From: Macrolepiota albuminosa
Taxonomy: Eukaryota; Basidiomycota; Agaricomycetes; Agaricales; Agaricaceae
DNA: 64,000 bases
Direction of reading: 5' to 3'
NCBI GenBank assembly: GCA_027475525.1
Contig: JAMWFC010000032.1
Location: forward strand, 1,922,001-1,986,000
Both the position numbers and the translations under genes were made by a program. The notes beneath the pieces are model-generated. The model searched no databases. It was not told where the DNA came from and saw only the letters and a program-made list of their open reading frames with translations. Every line of letters starts with the position of its first letter. Position 1 is the stretch's first letter. Shown in pieces: positions 1 to 12,293 of this stretch.

Positions 1-569
1 ATGTGCAAACATATCTCAATCACCGACATGAGGCAACTACTATTAAAACACATCTCAATATTCTATTTACGACTCACACCTCCTTTTATAAATACAAATC
101 AGAATCAATCTTCTGCGCCAGCCAACTTTTCATATTCCTTAATCAACAGAGATATGAAGATGGAGCTAAAATCTATAACAAAAAGTATTGTGCCGTGAAA
201 AAGAACAACAAAAAATATATGTGACAATCTTATTTATTGCTTCTTTTGGATACAATTTTGATTGATTGCTTACAGTATACAGCTTCTTGGCTCATGCAAA
301 AGAAGTTGTCAATAATGCAGGCAAGCACCATTCTCAATATTAGATTTTCTACTAATATACTGACATTACAGCCTTATTTATCAGAATTAGCTATCAATAA
401 AGTAAAAATCAAGAACAAGCAGTTGATGACTTTAGTACAACAAATAGGTAAGTAACATTACATTTAAACTAAAATAATAATAGCTAATGCTGATTGCACT
501 AGAGTCCTACTGCCAAGAATCAATTGATGACAATAAATATCTGATGGACACATACTTTTCAGAAAAAAG

Positions 570-800
570 TGATAATTAAAATGACAATGATGGTACTACT
601 ATACTAACAAACATAGAAACTATCAAGTTTGTTCTATGTATATATATAGTTACCTAGTATACCCAATATATGTAGTCTGTACTGTACATTATATGTATAA
701 AATACCAAATGATGTTTTATCTACATAGGTGTGTAAATAGAGCAAAAAACATACTAAATATCTCTTCCAGAAAGTAGAACTCCATAACTAAACAACCAGA
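570..800 (+). repeat. Left arm of long inverted repeat
   Basis: Imperfect arm of about 230 bp pairing with 3795-4045. The best conserved part is 690-780. Confidence 0.6.
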
Positions 801-3794
801 CAATAAACTAAATCAGATGACTGCAAAGCCAACAAATGAAGAACTTTCTGAGACAAAGATGGCCAACTCTCATATAACAATAACAAAGTCTAACATGCCT
901 ATACAAACTGATTATGACAGAAGCCATCCTTCTCATAATATAGACTCCAACATAAAAAAGTGCTATGGCATTTCCAAATCTCAATATGATAGTGTTGATT
1001 TGTATATCTTGAATGACTGGATTAGCAAATTGGAATATATAACAACAATTTGACGAGAATATCTACAGTTGCTTATAAAAACACGCTATGTATGCTTTAC
1101 CAAGAAATGATCAAGTATTCTGATCCACATGAAGAACTGGACGATTTATTGTCAATAATATGGCCTATCTGTTGATTTGCAATCTTCTTGTTGTAAGTGA
1201 ACATAATGTGAACATGAGTGTGAGCATAAGAGTAAGACTTGACTTTGATAGACATGTCAAGTTTCATACTTTGGCTTTAGCTTTGATGACAAAAACAAGG
1301 AAACAGGCATAGACATGGGCATCTCTCTCCACTCCTTTTAAGTCTTCTTCTCAGCATCTATTTTACTCATTGTACTAGAAACAGAGATAAAGACAGAGAT
1401 GTCTAGAGCTGGAGCCAAAGAAGCATTTGAAGACATACACAAATATGTCAACTAACAGCAAGGACACAGACAGCAGCATGAGCAAGCAAATCAAGTTAGT
1501 TAACATTTATACAAAGTATGTTAGCACATGCATGGGCTATGGTCAAGTCTGTCAAAGTTTGATATCATGTGCTGTCAAATGAATAAGTCTTTGCTTGAAG
1601 TTTTTTAGTGGCTAATGGAGGTGAGCTCAGTGTGAAGAATGAGAATGCAGCACATTACTTATGACTTAAACTTAAGATTAGTGAGGGTTGAATATTAAAC
1701 ATTGATCTGGAGATGGCTAGAATGCTCACAGGATAAAATGGGCAATACTTCTTGAACTCTGAGACATCATTATATTCATTGCTGATAAGAACAGCACAGC
1801 TGATGCGTGCTTTGTACTCACATATGTACAATTGTAGCTGCTAAGAATAAAGTCAACAAGAACCTTGGTGTTGTCTGGGAGTCTCAAATATATAGATAAT
1901 AAAAGACAATGTGATTATGAGATTGTTATGCAATGATATGATATAGTTATAGATCATGTATATAAAGTTGAAAGTTCAAAATTTGATATTCTAATCTAAT
2001 GACATGTGATGTTGTCTTTTGACCAATCTCTTTGTACACCATATCCTTGTAGTAAGCCCCTGCTATAGTTCAGTAAAATATTTATAAATTGATATTCTAT
2101 ATTGTGCACAAGCAGCAGGTTTGATTCTCCTGCAGTGTGATATATGGTTATTATTCTTTTGACTGTTCTCGTTCTCAAACCATTATGTAAGTGTTTATTC
2201 CCACAAACAATTACATAAGTATTCATCCTCACAAACAATTATATAAGTGTTTGTTTATTATTGTTATTTATTATATATAATGATCATCATTATATATAAT
2301 ACATATGTCTCTTTCTTTTCTTCCTGTCTTTTCTTAAAATTTTCAATTTCAAACTATCTTGCTGCTAGCTTGCTCATAGGACATGTTGCTGCATAACTTT
2401 GAAAATGCTATATCCTTGTCGCTTCTTCTGCTATAACAAACTGGTACTATCAATCTATATTGTCATGTACTCACTCAACGGACACCTACTAGAGGCAAAC
2501 ACTATTACTGTGGTTCAACTTGGTACTTATTACTACTTGTTGTGAGCTAGAATGCTTTGATAGGTAAAATTCTGGCAATCAGTACAATGTAAGTATGACT
2601 TCAGCCTGTTCAGTCTAGATCTATGCAGCTTGAAATGAAAATTTTCTGTGAGTGCGACTATGGAAAAAATGTTGTATTACTCAAACAACTATGCAATGAA
2701 GCCTTATATACTAACCTGCTAAAACAACCAAGATGTTCAGTTGACATTGTAAAGTATGACTTTAGTGAATACTCACTCACTTATATGAATAACTTTATGT
2801 AGTCGTTATTTCCTCTCAACATCACTTCATATATATTTACTTTTTTTTGATGTATAAATGTTGAACAATGTCTTCACACAACATTCATGTCTGAACTTCC
2901 ACACATTGATATACAGTGTTAGCATCCATGCACGTCTACCTACTCTTTCTGCAGAAGATGAATGAGGAAAATTGTGGACGTTGGTTTAACCATTGTTACT
3001 AGACAGTACCTTGACATTTTAACTTGTTATAACATCAAAAATCTAGTATTTTGATGAGTTTTTCTGCACATTTACTTTATATATTAATACTTTTTTTTAC
3101 ATATTGGTATATCAGCTCTTATACCCATCATGATCTGTGCACATGACACCTCATCTTCAAAGGATTTGATATGAACCAACAATTAGTCACCATCTTTCAC
3201 GTATATCATAGCAACTACAATCAATACCTTGACAAAATGTTTATTTATATGTATTTGGGCGATTCATACAGCTGGACAGTGAAAAATATTATCATTAAGC
3301 ACGTCATTCTTAGCCACATAACTCAATGCCATATTTTCAACACAACTTTGAAAATCATTGTAAGTCTTCATTTTACTCTTCAAGTTCACTTCAAACTCAT
3401 TTTATTACAAGTGCACATATGTTACAACACAAAATGATAACAGCATATCAATAGGTAGTATTACTTTCTTTTCATAGGTAAGTTAACTTTCATGTTTTTC
3501 ACAATTACAATATGCTATATGTTTTTTTCAAACAGATTTTATTTTATTTATTTATTTTATTTATTATATAATATAATATAATATATTATGTATATTGTAT
3601 ATCACTCAATATATGTATCATATCATATCATTTATCATTCTCATATCTATATATAAATTACTGTATAACCATATATAATAATAATAAGAAAATAAAGAAC
3701 AAAAAGAAGAGTACATACATACAATAAATAAAATTATTAATATAAAATTACAAGTAATAAAAGAAAAAGGAACATGTAAGAGTCAGGGACCAAT

Positions 3795-4045
3795 GCACAT
3801 GTGCGCCACTACAATTAGTTATGGGTCCCACTTTATGGAAGAGGTGTTTAGTATGTTTTTTGCTCTATTTACACATGGGTATGGGTGAAATTTCATTTGG
3901 TATTTTACATATAATATACAGCCAGACTACATATTATATTACTGGATAACTGTATATGCATAGGAGGAAGAGAGAGAAGACTTATATAGAAAATGAACTT
4001 GATACTTCCTATATGTCTGTTGGTATAGTATTATGACAAATAGCT
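3795..4045 (-). repeat. Right arm of long inverted repeat
   Basis: Its reverse complement matches 570-800. The conserved core lies at about 3840-3945. Confidence 0.6.
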
Positions 4046-4334
4046 GCTGAATAGCAGTAAGACAAATGGTAACAAAACAGACAAGTTTAAAGTCTCATTG
4101 ATAAAGTCGTTGATGAGTGAATAATAATTTGAAAAAAATAAGTGAGACAAATACTAATAAGGAACTTAATAGAAACTTCTAGAGCATTCTAGAACATCAC
4201 ATGATCTGCAATGAACTTGTGAGGAACTGAGACGTTCGAGCTTGTAAAAGAACCCTTTCTCTTACTTACATAAGAGAGTCGAGGATACCCACTAAACCTC
4301 CTCTGCATAGCTGACCTCTAGGCACCCTGTAGAT

Positions 4335-4480
4335 GAATTGAGAAGATGCCTAGGTGATGGGGGACATGGTTTGAACCCAGAGCCTCCTGCTGCATTATAT
4401 CAGCAGAGGGCCAGTCAAGGGGTTGGACTTGTGTGGTGTTGCCATTACACCACGCGTCCCTCGAATTTCCAGACTCTTCA
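4335..4480 (-). repeat. tRNA-like (SINE-type) sequence
   Basis: On the minus strand a box-B-like GGTTCAAACC lies at about 4369-4378. About 75-80 nt upstream in the same orientation is a D-arm-like TGGTGTAATGGCAACACCA (about 4437-4455). The flanking GAGGGAC and GTCCCCC can pair in six of seven positions like an acceptor stem. The anticodon loop and T-stem are poor and there is an extra hairpin in the variable region, so this is not a convincing functional tRNA. A tRNA pseudogene or the head of a tRNA-derived SINE fits better. Confidence 0.3.
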
Positions 4481-4873
4481 TTTCTGCCCCAATGTGCACA
4501 TAACTTCCAAGATCTTCTACACACACTTCTGTGACAATGTTCAGTGCTGGCTAGGCTTGTTCAAGAGGGGGAGATCAACGTGTCTAGCTAGCCGATGTGT
4601 AGATAATCAGGTATTATCCATTCCACGCTGTAGAATACTGACGCCCACCTGGGGTTTTCGGGTGCGGTCCCAGGAAGGCTAGCCTTCCTGAATCTAGTGT
4701 GCTTTGATTCGTTTTCAAGATGTCTATTTCACTTCGTTTCATAGCAGCTGTCAGTAACAAGCGGAAATATTCCGCAAGTCTATCGTGTATATGTATCATG
4801 TATGTGGTTGTGAGTAGGATATGTCCAATCGTCGCCATAATCTGGCAGTGGTAACTAATGACCTCTCCATCCC

Positions 4874-6516
4874 CTACAACCCATATTTCTCCACGAACTC
4901 CCCATGATACTCTGCTAACTTATGCACGTACTCCTCTGTCCCAGGACACAGGCACGTAAGCCTATAATGCCATTCTCCCTCCTTCTGACCAAATCCACTC
5001 CCAGGGGTAACACAAATTCCAGTGCGATCCAACAAACCCAAAGCATAAAAAACATCAGGCTCCTTCCCCGCCTCCCGTGCAGCTTTGACCGCCTTTTCCG
5101 ACAAGGTAATCTTTGGGTGGAGATACAAAGCCCCAGGGGAATCGACGCAGCTTACGCCAGGCAATGAATTCAAGCGCTTTGCCATGATCTTGGTACGCGA
5201 CGCAAGAGATTCATGGATAGTGTTTGTTTCTTTCTCCCATAGGTCGTAACTTTCGTCACCAGGTTTAGGTGGGCGGATCATGCAGTCCACACCAATCTGG
5301 CCGGATAAAGGTGGGCACAAACCTACAGAGACCATCTTGTAGATCTGCGCGATGATATCCTCGCCGATATTCGTGCACTCGAAGTATCCTCCACGTCTGC
5401 CACACTCCCCAAAAACTCCCTTCGAGATAGAATGGAATGAAAAGAGGGGTATAGGCGATTGAGTCTTCATGACAACTTTCTTGAACGATGTGAAAGGGTA
5501 TTGATCACGTTGGTGGAGGTTATCTTGATAAACCTCGTCCGCGAGAAGTACAAGTGAATATTTCTCACACAATTCAACAAGTTTGATTTGTGTCTCCTCA
5601 TCAAGAAGCGCGCCAGTGGGGTTACCGGGGTTGATGATGACCAGCACTTTAGTCTCGATGCCCTCCTTGGACGCCTTTTGTATTGCGGCCTCGACAGAAG
5701 CGACGGAGGTGGACCAGCCAGATGATTCATCGAGATAATAAGGGACGGCTCTGCCGTTGTATTGCGCGAGAGCGGCAGTGTATAATGGGTATTGTGGGAT
5801 TGGGATTAGAACACCGCAGGTGGGTGAGTTGATAAGCATAGAGAGGAGAAGAGAAACACCGGCGGATGCACCAGCGGTGAGAAATATATTGCTAGGGTTG
5901 CAGGGGTATCCATCGCGATCTAAAGTCATTAGTTAGATGGGAAGTAACGACAGGGATAGTGAGAATACCTTCAACGAACTTCGCGACGTTCTTCCGGATC
6001 AAGGGTACACCTTGACTATGCGAGTAGGCACCGATAGAGCCAACCTCATCCAATATTTCTTTGGCACGAGCGATGGCGTCCTCGGGAAACACGTGCGGAG
6101 CGAGCTCAGCGAGCGCAGGCCACTCAACAAGTGCAGCCACCTGACGACGATAGAATCAGTGGATAAGTCATCCCAGCAATCCATTGATATACCTGTCTAG
6201 TAAAGGTGATTGGCGGCTGGTCCAACCCTTTCTGCTGTGGGTTTCCAATATTAGATGAGATGACCTTGTCAAAGGGCAGTCCATGATCTTTCTCCTTCAA
6301 CTTGATTCTATATTCCTCCGCCTTGATTGCCAGCTCGCCGCGGACGGCATACTCGACATTCTTTACGACGGGATTGAGTGAGTCAAGAGTGAGAGTGCGC
6401 ATAGTTGTTGCGTTAGTCGAGGAATTCCGCAGGGAGTGGTGAGAAGGGATTGAGATAATCGATGGTAACTGGGCAGGCTTGGAAATGTGCCTCAAGGCTT
6501 TGTTGACCGGGGACAT
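4874..6516 (-). CDS. ALT1: Alanine aminotransferase (class I/II PLP enzyme)
   Basis: Catalyses the reversible transfer of an amino group between alanine and 2-oxoglutarate, linking carbon and nitrogen metabolism. Three exons (6516-6193, 6140-5969, 5919-4874) join with GT-AG introns to 1542 nt, or 513 residues, a normal length. Visible are the NPGNPTG substrate loop (about residue 262), the LLADEVYQDN aspartate strand and the PLP lysine in the SFHSISKG motif (about residue 332), followed by GRRGGY. The first ~38 residues are rich in Ser, Lys, Arg and His with no acid, like a mitochondrial presequence. A second ATG in frame (MRTLTLDS) starts exactly where the conserved protein begins and could give a cytosolic form. 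Fungal ALT paralogues are mitochondrial or cytosolic; I infer mitochondrial. Confidence 0.93.
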
Positions 6517-7014
6517 ATGTCACCGTCTCCTTCGGCGCGTGACTCGCAAAAATTGCTACAAATGGGACAAGAGAAGGACCTTTCACCGACCGGGTCTTTC
6601 GTCAACAAGGGGAACACTTTAGTAATTAGCTCGAGCAGGAACGGGTATATATATGATAATCCTCGAATAGTGCGATATATATGCCAGTGGTACTTGTTGG
6701 AGTTTTAAATTTTGCTTTGCAGGTTCGTGCTGCGGAGTGTGAAAATTCGATCCGAACCTATTCCGAACTTCCCACTCATTAGACGGCAACTGCGCTGATC
6801 ATAGATTTCATGCTCCGCAACATTTTTGAGAGCGGCCCGCTTGCCTGGTCCGGCAATATAACTCTTGCGTAATTTACACATAGTCGACCGACCTGTCATC
6901 TTCCGATGAAGCATTACAGGAAACTGTCAAAGCAATGATACGAACAAGGCCTTCGAAGGCTAGTAGTATACCAGATGAAGCGAGTGTCACACTTTGACAC
7001 ATAAATCGTACAAA
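6517..7014. other. Intergenic region upstream of ALT and downstream of MAK21
   Basis: About 500 bp between the ALT start codon and the MAK21 stop codon, both genes on the minus strand. It should hold the ALT promoter and the MAK21 3' end. A TATATATATG stretch lies near 6647-6656. I see no gene in it. Confidence 0.5.
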
Positions 7015-10000
7015 CTAAATATCATCTTCTGGACCATCCTCGATCATTTTTGCATACTCTTCATAGCTGGCAAACGTCGGGAGCGCCTTCAGCTTCTTCC
7101 TCTGCTCGCGTGATGTATCTTTTCTCTTCCGTTTTTTGCCACCTCCTTCATCTTCAATACCACCCCACTCCTCGGTAGCTGGAGCGGGACCCTCCTCCTC
7201 TGAACCATCCCAATCAATAAGGCCGTCAGGAACGTCACCGTCAAGGGGTATAAGATCCTCATTGTCCGAACCTTCGACTAAAGAAAAGGCATCCTCCTCC
7301 TCCTCATCCCCGTTGACAAGAGCTTCATCTTCACTGTCATCATCCACATTGAAATCAGATGGAAGATCGTCACTGTCCTCGAGAATGTCTTCTTCATTTT
7401 CACCCTTAGCTTTAGGCATTGACTGCTGCATTGCCTGCAAGTGATATAAATACCTCTTGTTGTAACGCACGATGGAATCCCTACCTTCCAAATCTCTGCC
7501 TCATCCTCGTCTTCTTCATCGTCGCTACCATCTTGCGCAGCCTCCTCTTGGTCCTCATCAGATTCGACAGCATCACTCTCCTCTTCCCCAAGACCTTTCC
7601 TCTTCCCGACCTTTGCTGCTTTTGCCTTTTCTCTCTCGCTCTTCTGAGAAAAGTACTTGTGGAAGAACAACTAGCAGATATGTCGTTAATATCTCCCTCT
7701 CGCAATAATCCATAATCCAAGAACTATGTACCTGGTCGACTGGTACATCTTCTGCCTTCTTTTGCAAAAACTGAGCCTCATTCATCAATGCCGCGTCTTC
7801 CACCTCGCCTTTCAGCAGTTTCACTCCCGTTCCATCGAGACCGCTTGCGGCAGGCTGCATAGCGCTCGCACCTTTCGCTTTGCTTACATCCTGCTTTGCC
7901 TTTTTCGGATTCTTATAGACGAACCGATCCAGGAAGTGTGAGAGTGTATTCTGCGAGAGATCTGCGCTGGCGGTAAGTGGCTGGGAAGTGAGTAGCTGTC
8001 TTGCATGGAGTGCGATGGCCGGGTGATAATGATGTAAGAGAGGTGTCTAACAGAAGCTGTCAAAATGATGGAATTGGGGAAGATTGTAGCCCATACAAGT
8101 TCCCATAATGGCGAAGAGGACGCGTGTGCGTACAAAGGATCACGCTTGCGTGGGTCGTAAGGCTCAGCTTTAGGGTTCGCAGGCTCATTGAGGATAGAAC
8201 GAAGACCTGGAACAGTGCCGAAGAGCTGGATCAATCAGTTTTGTCAACCTTGGACACATTAACAAGGCCTTGAAAACCGACCTCCCCAAGAAGATATAGA
8301 CCCCCGGCCACAAACTCTGTTGCCCCGCTCCCGCCACTGGCCAACAGCTGAACAAACCGTCGTACGATTGCCTTGACCCGCTCACCATTGGCGTTACCAG
8401 CATCTGCCTTGATAGATTTAAAGAGTAGATTGAGATACATTGCCTGCTTAGATGATGCCGCTAGCCGGATATCATGAAGAGAGTCGTATAAAGTACGATA
8501 ATACCGATCCACAATGGACTTTGAGGTTGATGTAGAGGTAGCAGAGGCAGACAAGGACAATGTCGAGCTAATCTGTTGGATAAGAACAAGAGCTTGCAAG
8601 GAGATGTTGAAGGTGGATGTGTGCGTAATGAGGAAGAGAGTATCGATGTGTTTATTCAGTCTATCAGTCAATCAGCACTTTCCTCAGTGAAAAATGAGGG
8701 CTAAACGCACCCACTGTCCCCTGCATCAATTTTTGCAAACGGAAGGGCACGGTTCACGCCGGTCAAAATGGCGGAAATGAGCCTTGAATGAGTGTCCTCT
8801 ACCTCTGCAAACCCAGCTGCCCCCTTAATCTCTGTCACTTTCCCTTTCCCCTTTTTCTTCCCATTGCCAACTTTTACTCTCCCCTTTTTATCCTTCAATA
8901 CTTCGCCTTGCTCTTCCACTACGGTTGCGTGTTCTACGTCCTCCACCGAGTCTTCCCCTAACAGCTCCTTAAACATCTCAAAATACACGCCGATAAGTTG
9001 CAATGCAACATCACGGTCCCCGGGCGTCAACACAATCTGGTTGAACGTAATCGTCGCGTAATACTGTGCGTGTGCATTACCGCTTTTCTTCTCGGAAGAA
9101 GCACACGTGGGCTTGGGCTTTGGCTTCGGGTCTGTGTCCGTAAAACGAATGTGTGTTCCTTTGCTGGGAGGGAGAGACGAAACAGAAGACGGTGCTGGTG
9201 GCCGAAGAACGAGGGCGATGATTTCGCGCACAACAACAGTTTTCATGGACGGGTGAGCTTGGAGAAGCTGGAGCAAGTGGTAGGATGCACGGGAGCAAAT
9301 AGGTTTCTCTATGTCCCCCTGTGTCAATCGTCACTGAGGAGAAGCTGGAGCAAGTGGTAGGATGCACGGGAGCAAATAGGTTTCTCTATGTCCCCCTGTG
9401 TCAATCGTCACTGAACATCCTATTACAAAGAATGCAACGGAAACGTACAAGCTTGTTGACGAGGAGGCGAAGGAGATTTTGCTCTTGCTCAGGCTTGTCT
9501 CGAAGTAACGTGGAAAGAAGAGTTAGACATTGGGTACGGACATATTGCAAAGGGTCTAATGACAGGGTCTGAAAGCGAATGAGTCCATTGAGCTTTCACG
9601 AAGCAGGGAAACAAACCTCTAGAATCTGTAGAATAGAGAAGAAATACTTCTTTAACCAGTCTTCATAGTACCAACCGATGAGAATTTTGTCTGTGACGCC
9701 TGGATGATTCAAAGGTTGGTCACGTAAGTATCTGTACGTGTTCGAAGGAGATGAGCTTTGACCGGGTCATTCATAATTCTCGAACCTTACTTGAGCTTGC
9801 GATCGGGTGCACCTCCACCAACCCACCAGTCCACGATACACCGCAAGGCCTTTAAGCTCTCCTCTCTTCCACCTTTGCCCTTTCCACGTTCTGCCATGCC
9901 CTTGAGCGTTTCCAGGGCCTTCACGTTGTGCACAGGACTGCTCTGGACGAGAAGGGTGAGTGCACTAAGTCTGTCGGACAAAGTACCCGACTGGATGATT

Positions 10001-10218
10001 TTGGTAAGAAAATTTGTTTCGGAAGACGAAGAATTGGAAGACGAGGATGACTGAAAAGCACGTATATCGGCATTATGGAGATCGTTTGCTTTTTTGGTGA
10101 GCGAGGAAAGTTGGTCTGATGTGATCGCGGGTAGTGTGGATTTCTGTGGTGCTAAGGGTGGTATCGCGGCATGCCACAGAGGAGTCGGCTCAAATACGAC
10201 CTTTGAATTTTTTTGCAT
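7015..10218 (-). CDS. MAK21: Ribosome biogenesis protein MAK21/NOC1 (CBF/CEBPZ family)
   Basis: Nucleolar HEAT-like scaffold that pairs with NOC2 and works on early pre-60S particles. The first exon (10218-9787) holds the family N-terminus with [14 protein letters not shown] and [10 protein letters not shown]. Later exons carry the CBF region ([19 protein letters not shown] at about 9030; the [13 protein letters not shown] motif at about 8130; then HYHPAI) and a long acidic/lysine-rich tail (7470-7015) typical of CEBPZ/MAK21. At least ten small exons with GT-AG introns. The exon near 9.3 kb contains a perfect 77-bp tandem duplication (9261-9414) that breaks the frame; removing one copy restores [17 protein letters not shown]. 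It shares a 148-bp upstream region with NOP53 on the other strand. Exact exon limits between 9.3 and 9.8 kb were not resolved. Confidence 0.9.
9261..9414. repeat. 77-bp perfect tandem duplication (1 of 21)
   Basis: Copies 9261-9337 and 9338-9414 are identical. It lies in a MAK21 exon/intron and shifts its frame. Likely uncollapsed contig overlap. Confidence 0.95.
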
Positions 10219-10366
10219 AGTATCCCACTACACTGTACTGTAGTGGGTTTTTAGGGACACCGTGACCAGTCGCGTTCAAGGAGAAACTTTTGTTTATATC
10301 TGTATTTTCACAACGTCAATAGTGGACATTTGTACCCCTGACTCTTCAGGAAACTTTCTAACAACC
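10219..10366. promoter_or_regulatory. Bidirectional promoter region MAK21/NOP53
   Basis: Only 148 bp separate the two divergent start codons (10218 on minus, 10367 on plus), so both promoters must lie here or overlap the first exons. Both genes act in large-subunit ribosome assembly, which suggests co-regulation. No named operator was recognised. Confidence 0.55.
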
Positions 10367-12126
10367 ATGGCAAAAGCCTTTTCAACGAAAACAGCGGAGC
10401 CTAGTGTCTCGAAGAAAACTTCCAAAGTCCTGTCAGGTGCCCCATCACAGCTCAATCAGTCCAGTCGCAAAGGCAAGCGCGCATGGAGAAAGAACATCGA
10501 CATACAAGATGTAGAGCATGGTATGGAGGAGATGCGGGCAGAAGAAAGGGTCACAGGGTGAGTCTATTCTACTACAATGTACTATGGTTGTGTGCTGACT
10601 GTTTCTCTGTAGTACAACCTTACAGGCAACTAAAGATGAAGATCTTTTCCAAATCGACGTTCAAGGCGACATACAAGGTCCGTTTCTTCTATTGGATATC
10701 GTTCAATATCAACTGTGAATTTGTTCAGCTCGCAAATCTCTGAAAAAGTTCTCTTCTGCTCTCCTGACATCGACAAAAATACTTTCCCAGCGCTCCGCTG
10801 TCCCTGCTGTCTTTTCTAGACAGTCATCGGCTACCTCAAAAAAACGGAAAGCACTTGTTAGCCATGAAGAAAAGGCTAGATTACTTAGAATCGGAAAACG
10901 ACCGCGCAAGGGCCCGTTTAACAGCGTTATAGACCCTACAGAATTTGGAGCAGGCAGTGCTGTGCTCGAAATAAGCGAGGCTGTGAAGAAAAGTGGAACA
11001 TATGATGTATGGATGCCTTCTTCTGAGGAAGGCGAAGTTAAGGATGGGCTCGAGACAGTGCAGCCCAAGAAGATTAAGGTGGGATCACGTCGTCTTCTCA
11101 CTTCCATATTCCTGTTAATTTATACAGGCACCCACTACTAAACCTGTGCGAGAAGCCATAGAAGTGCGGGCTGTGATAGAACCTCATCAGGGAACCTCTT
11201 ACAATCCAACTGTTGAAGCACACCAAGAACTTCTCTTGCAAGCGCATGACGCCGAGGAGCGACGAGTCCATAAGGCGGAGAAACACGCGCAGATAAAGGA
11301 GAAAATGGAAACTTCTTCGGCTTTCGCCTTGGAAGTTAACCCAGGCGTTGCATCAGGGATGAAAGTCCAGGAAGAGATGAAGGATGAGGATGAGGAGGAT
11401 GTTGAAAATCCTGAGGAGATACCTGCAAAGAGGCAACCTGCACGAAAGACCAAGGCACAGCGGAGAAAGGCGGCTCAATCGCTCGCCGAGGTATGTTCTA
11501 TTACCAACTGTTTTTTCGTCCTGCGTTGGAATTTATAATTCAAAACAGAAACGCGAGTTGGCTGAGCGAGCCATGCGAAAACGAATGTTGGCTTCTATAC
11601 CTTCTGCAAGGACCCTCCGACGGACAAATGCCAAGCTCATGTCTGCGCGAGAGGAAGTACTGGCTCAAAAGCGCGCCGCAGAGTTGTTGAAATTGAAGCA
11701 ACATGGGCTATCCGGGAAAAGATTAGGGAAGCATAAAGTGCCTGAGGGTCAACTAGATGTGCAACTCGGTGAAGATTTGATGGGCTATCCGGGAAAAGAT
11801 TAGGGAAGCATAAAGTGCCTGAGGGTCAACTAGATGTGCAACTCGGTGAAGATTTGACGAGTCACTACGAGCACTTAAAGTGTGTTTACTCCAGTCATTG
11901 CTTGCTGGCTGATCTGATTGTTTGAAATAGCCGGAAGGAAATTTATTCCGTGACCGGTTCCTCAGCATGCAGCATCGCGCGCTTGTGGAACCTCGTGTTC
12001 TCGTTGCGTAAGTTATCCTTGCATATTTTCCAATATGCTGCAACTAATGCAATGACTCTCAGACCCAAGAGGCGTAGAACAAAGATTATTGAATATGAAA
12101 AACATGCATGGAAACGGTTTGAGTAG
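10367..12126 (+). CDS. NOP53: Ribosome biogenesis protein NOP53 (PICT1/GLTSCR2)
   Basis: Nucleolar factor that recruits the exosome helicase Mtr4 to pre-60S particles in yeast. Exons: 10367-10557, 10613-10677, 10729-11078, 11128-11490, 11549 to about 11880, about 11931-12007, 12063-12126. The start MAKAFSTK is followed by SRKGKRAWRKNID, the hallmark of the family; the C-terminus has EGNLFRDRFLSMQ and a basic end (KRRRTKIIEYEKHAWK). The middle is rich in Lys/Glu and probably coiled. A 77-bp duplication at 11704-11857 sits in exon 5 and creates a false stop. At the exon 5/6 junction the strict GT-AG choice is one base off the conserved frame, so that border is unsure. Located between MAK21 and RPL25. 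Confidence 0.9.
11704..11857. repeat. 77-bp perfect tandem duplication (2 of 21)
   Basis: Copies 11704-11780 and 11781-11857. In NOP53 exon 5; the frame is restored if one copy is removed. Confidence 0.95.
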
Positions 12127-12293
12127 CACGATAATTGATTGTATTTACATTGAACTATTTTTTGCAAAATGTGTCGCCGAACTGCCGGGTTGGCAACTGT
12201 ACAGTTCTTTCAGCCACAGAAACACAGCCACAGGATGGTCGCAAGCAGACTGGAATTCTTATGTAAACATCGTAAGTATAGACCTCCTCCCCA

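Larger units (their letters stand above)
570..4045. mobile_element. Non-autonomous element bounded by long inverted repeats
   Basis: The arm at about 570-800 matches the reverse complement of about 3795-4045. Shared blocks include GTGTAAATAGAGCAAAAAAC at 731-750 against the complement around 3856-3875, an AAAATACCAAATGA block just outside it, and a TATGTAGTCTG block further out. Similarity is clear but diverged, with small indels. The ~3 kb interior has only short broken frames (for example 817-1053). This is either an old DNA transposon with long terminal inverted repeats whose transposase has decayed, or two copies of one repeat in opposite orientation. I could not identify a target-site duplication. 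Confidence 0.5.
1..4300. other. AT-rich gene-free region
   Basis: This stretch is strongly AT-rich, full of short A/T runs and TATA-like microrepeats, and holds no open frame longer than about 90 residues. None of the short frames resembles a family I recognise. The main structure inside it is a pair of long inverted repeats (570-800 and 3795-4045), annotated separately. It reads as decayed transposon sequence rather than a host gene region. No RNA gene was seen. Confidence 0.6.

Noticed and set aside
7136..7444. 102-codon plus-strand Ser/Pro-rich frame
   Set aside because: Complement of the acidic tail of MAK21.
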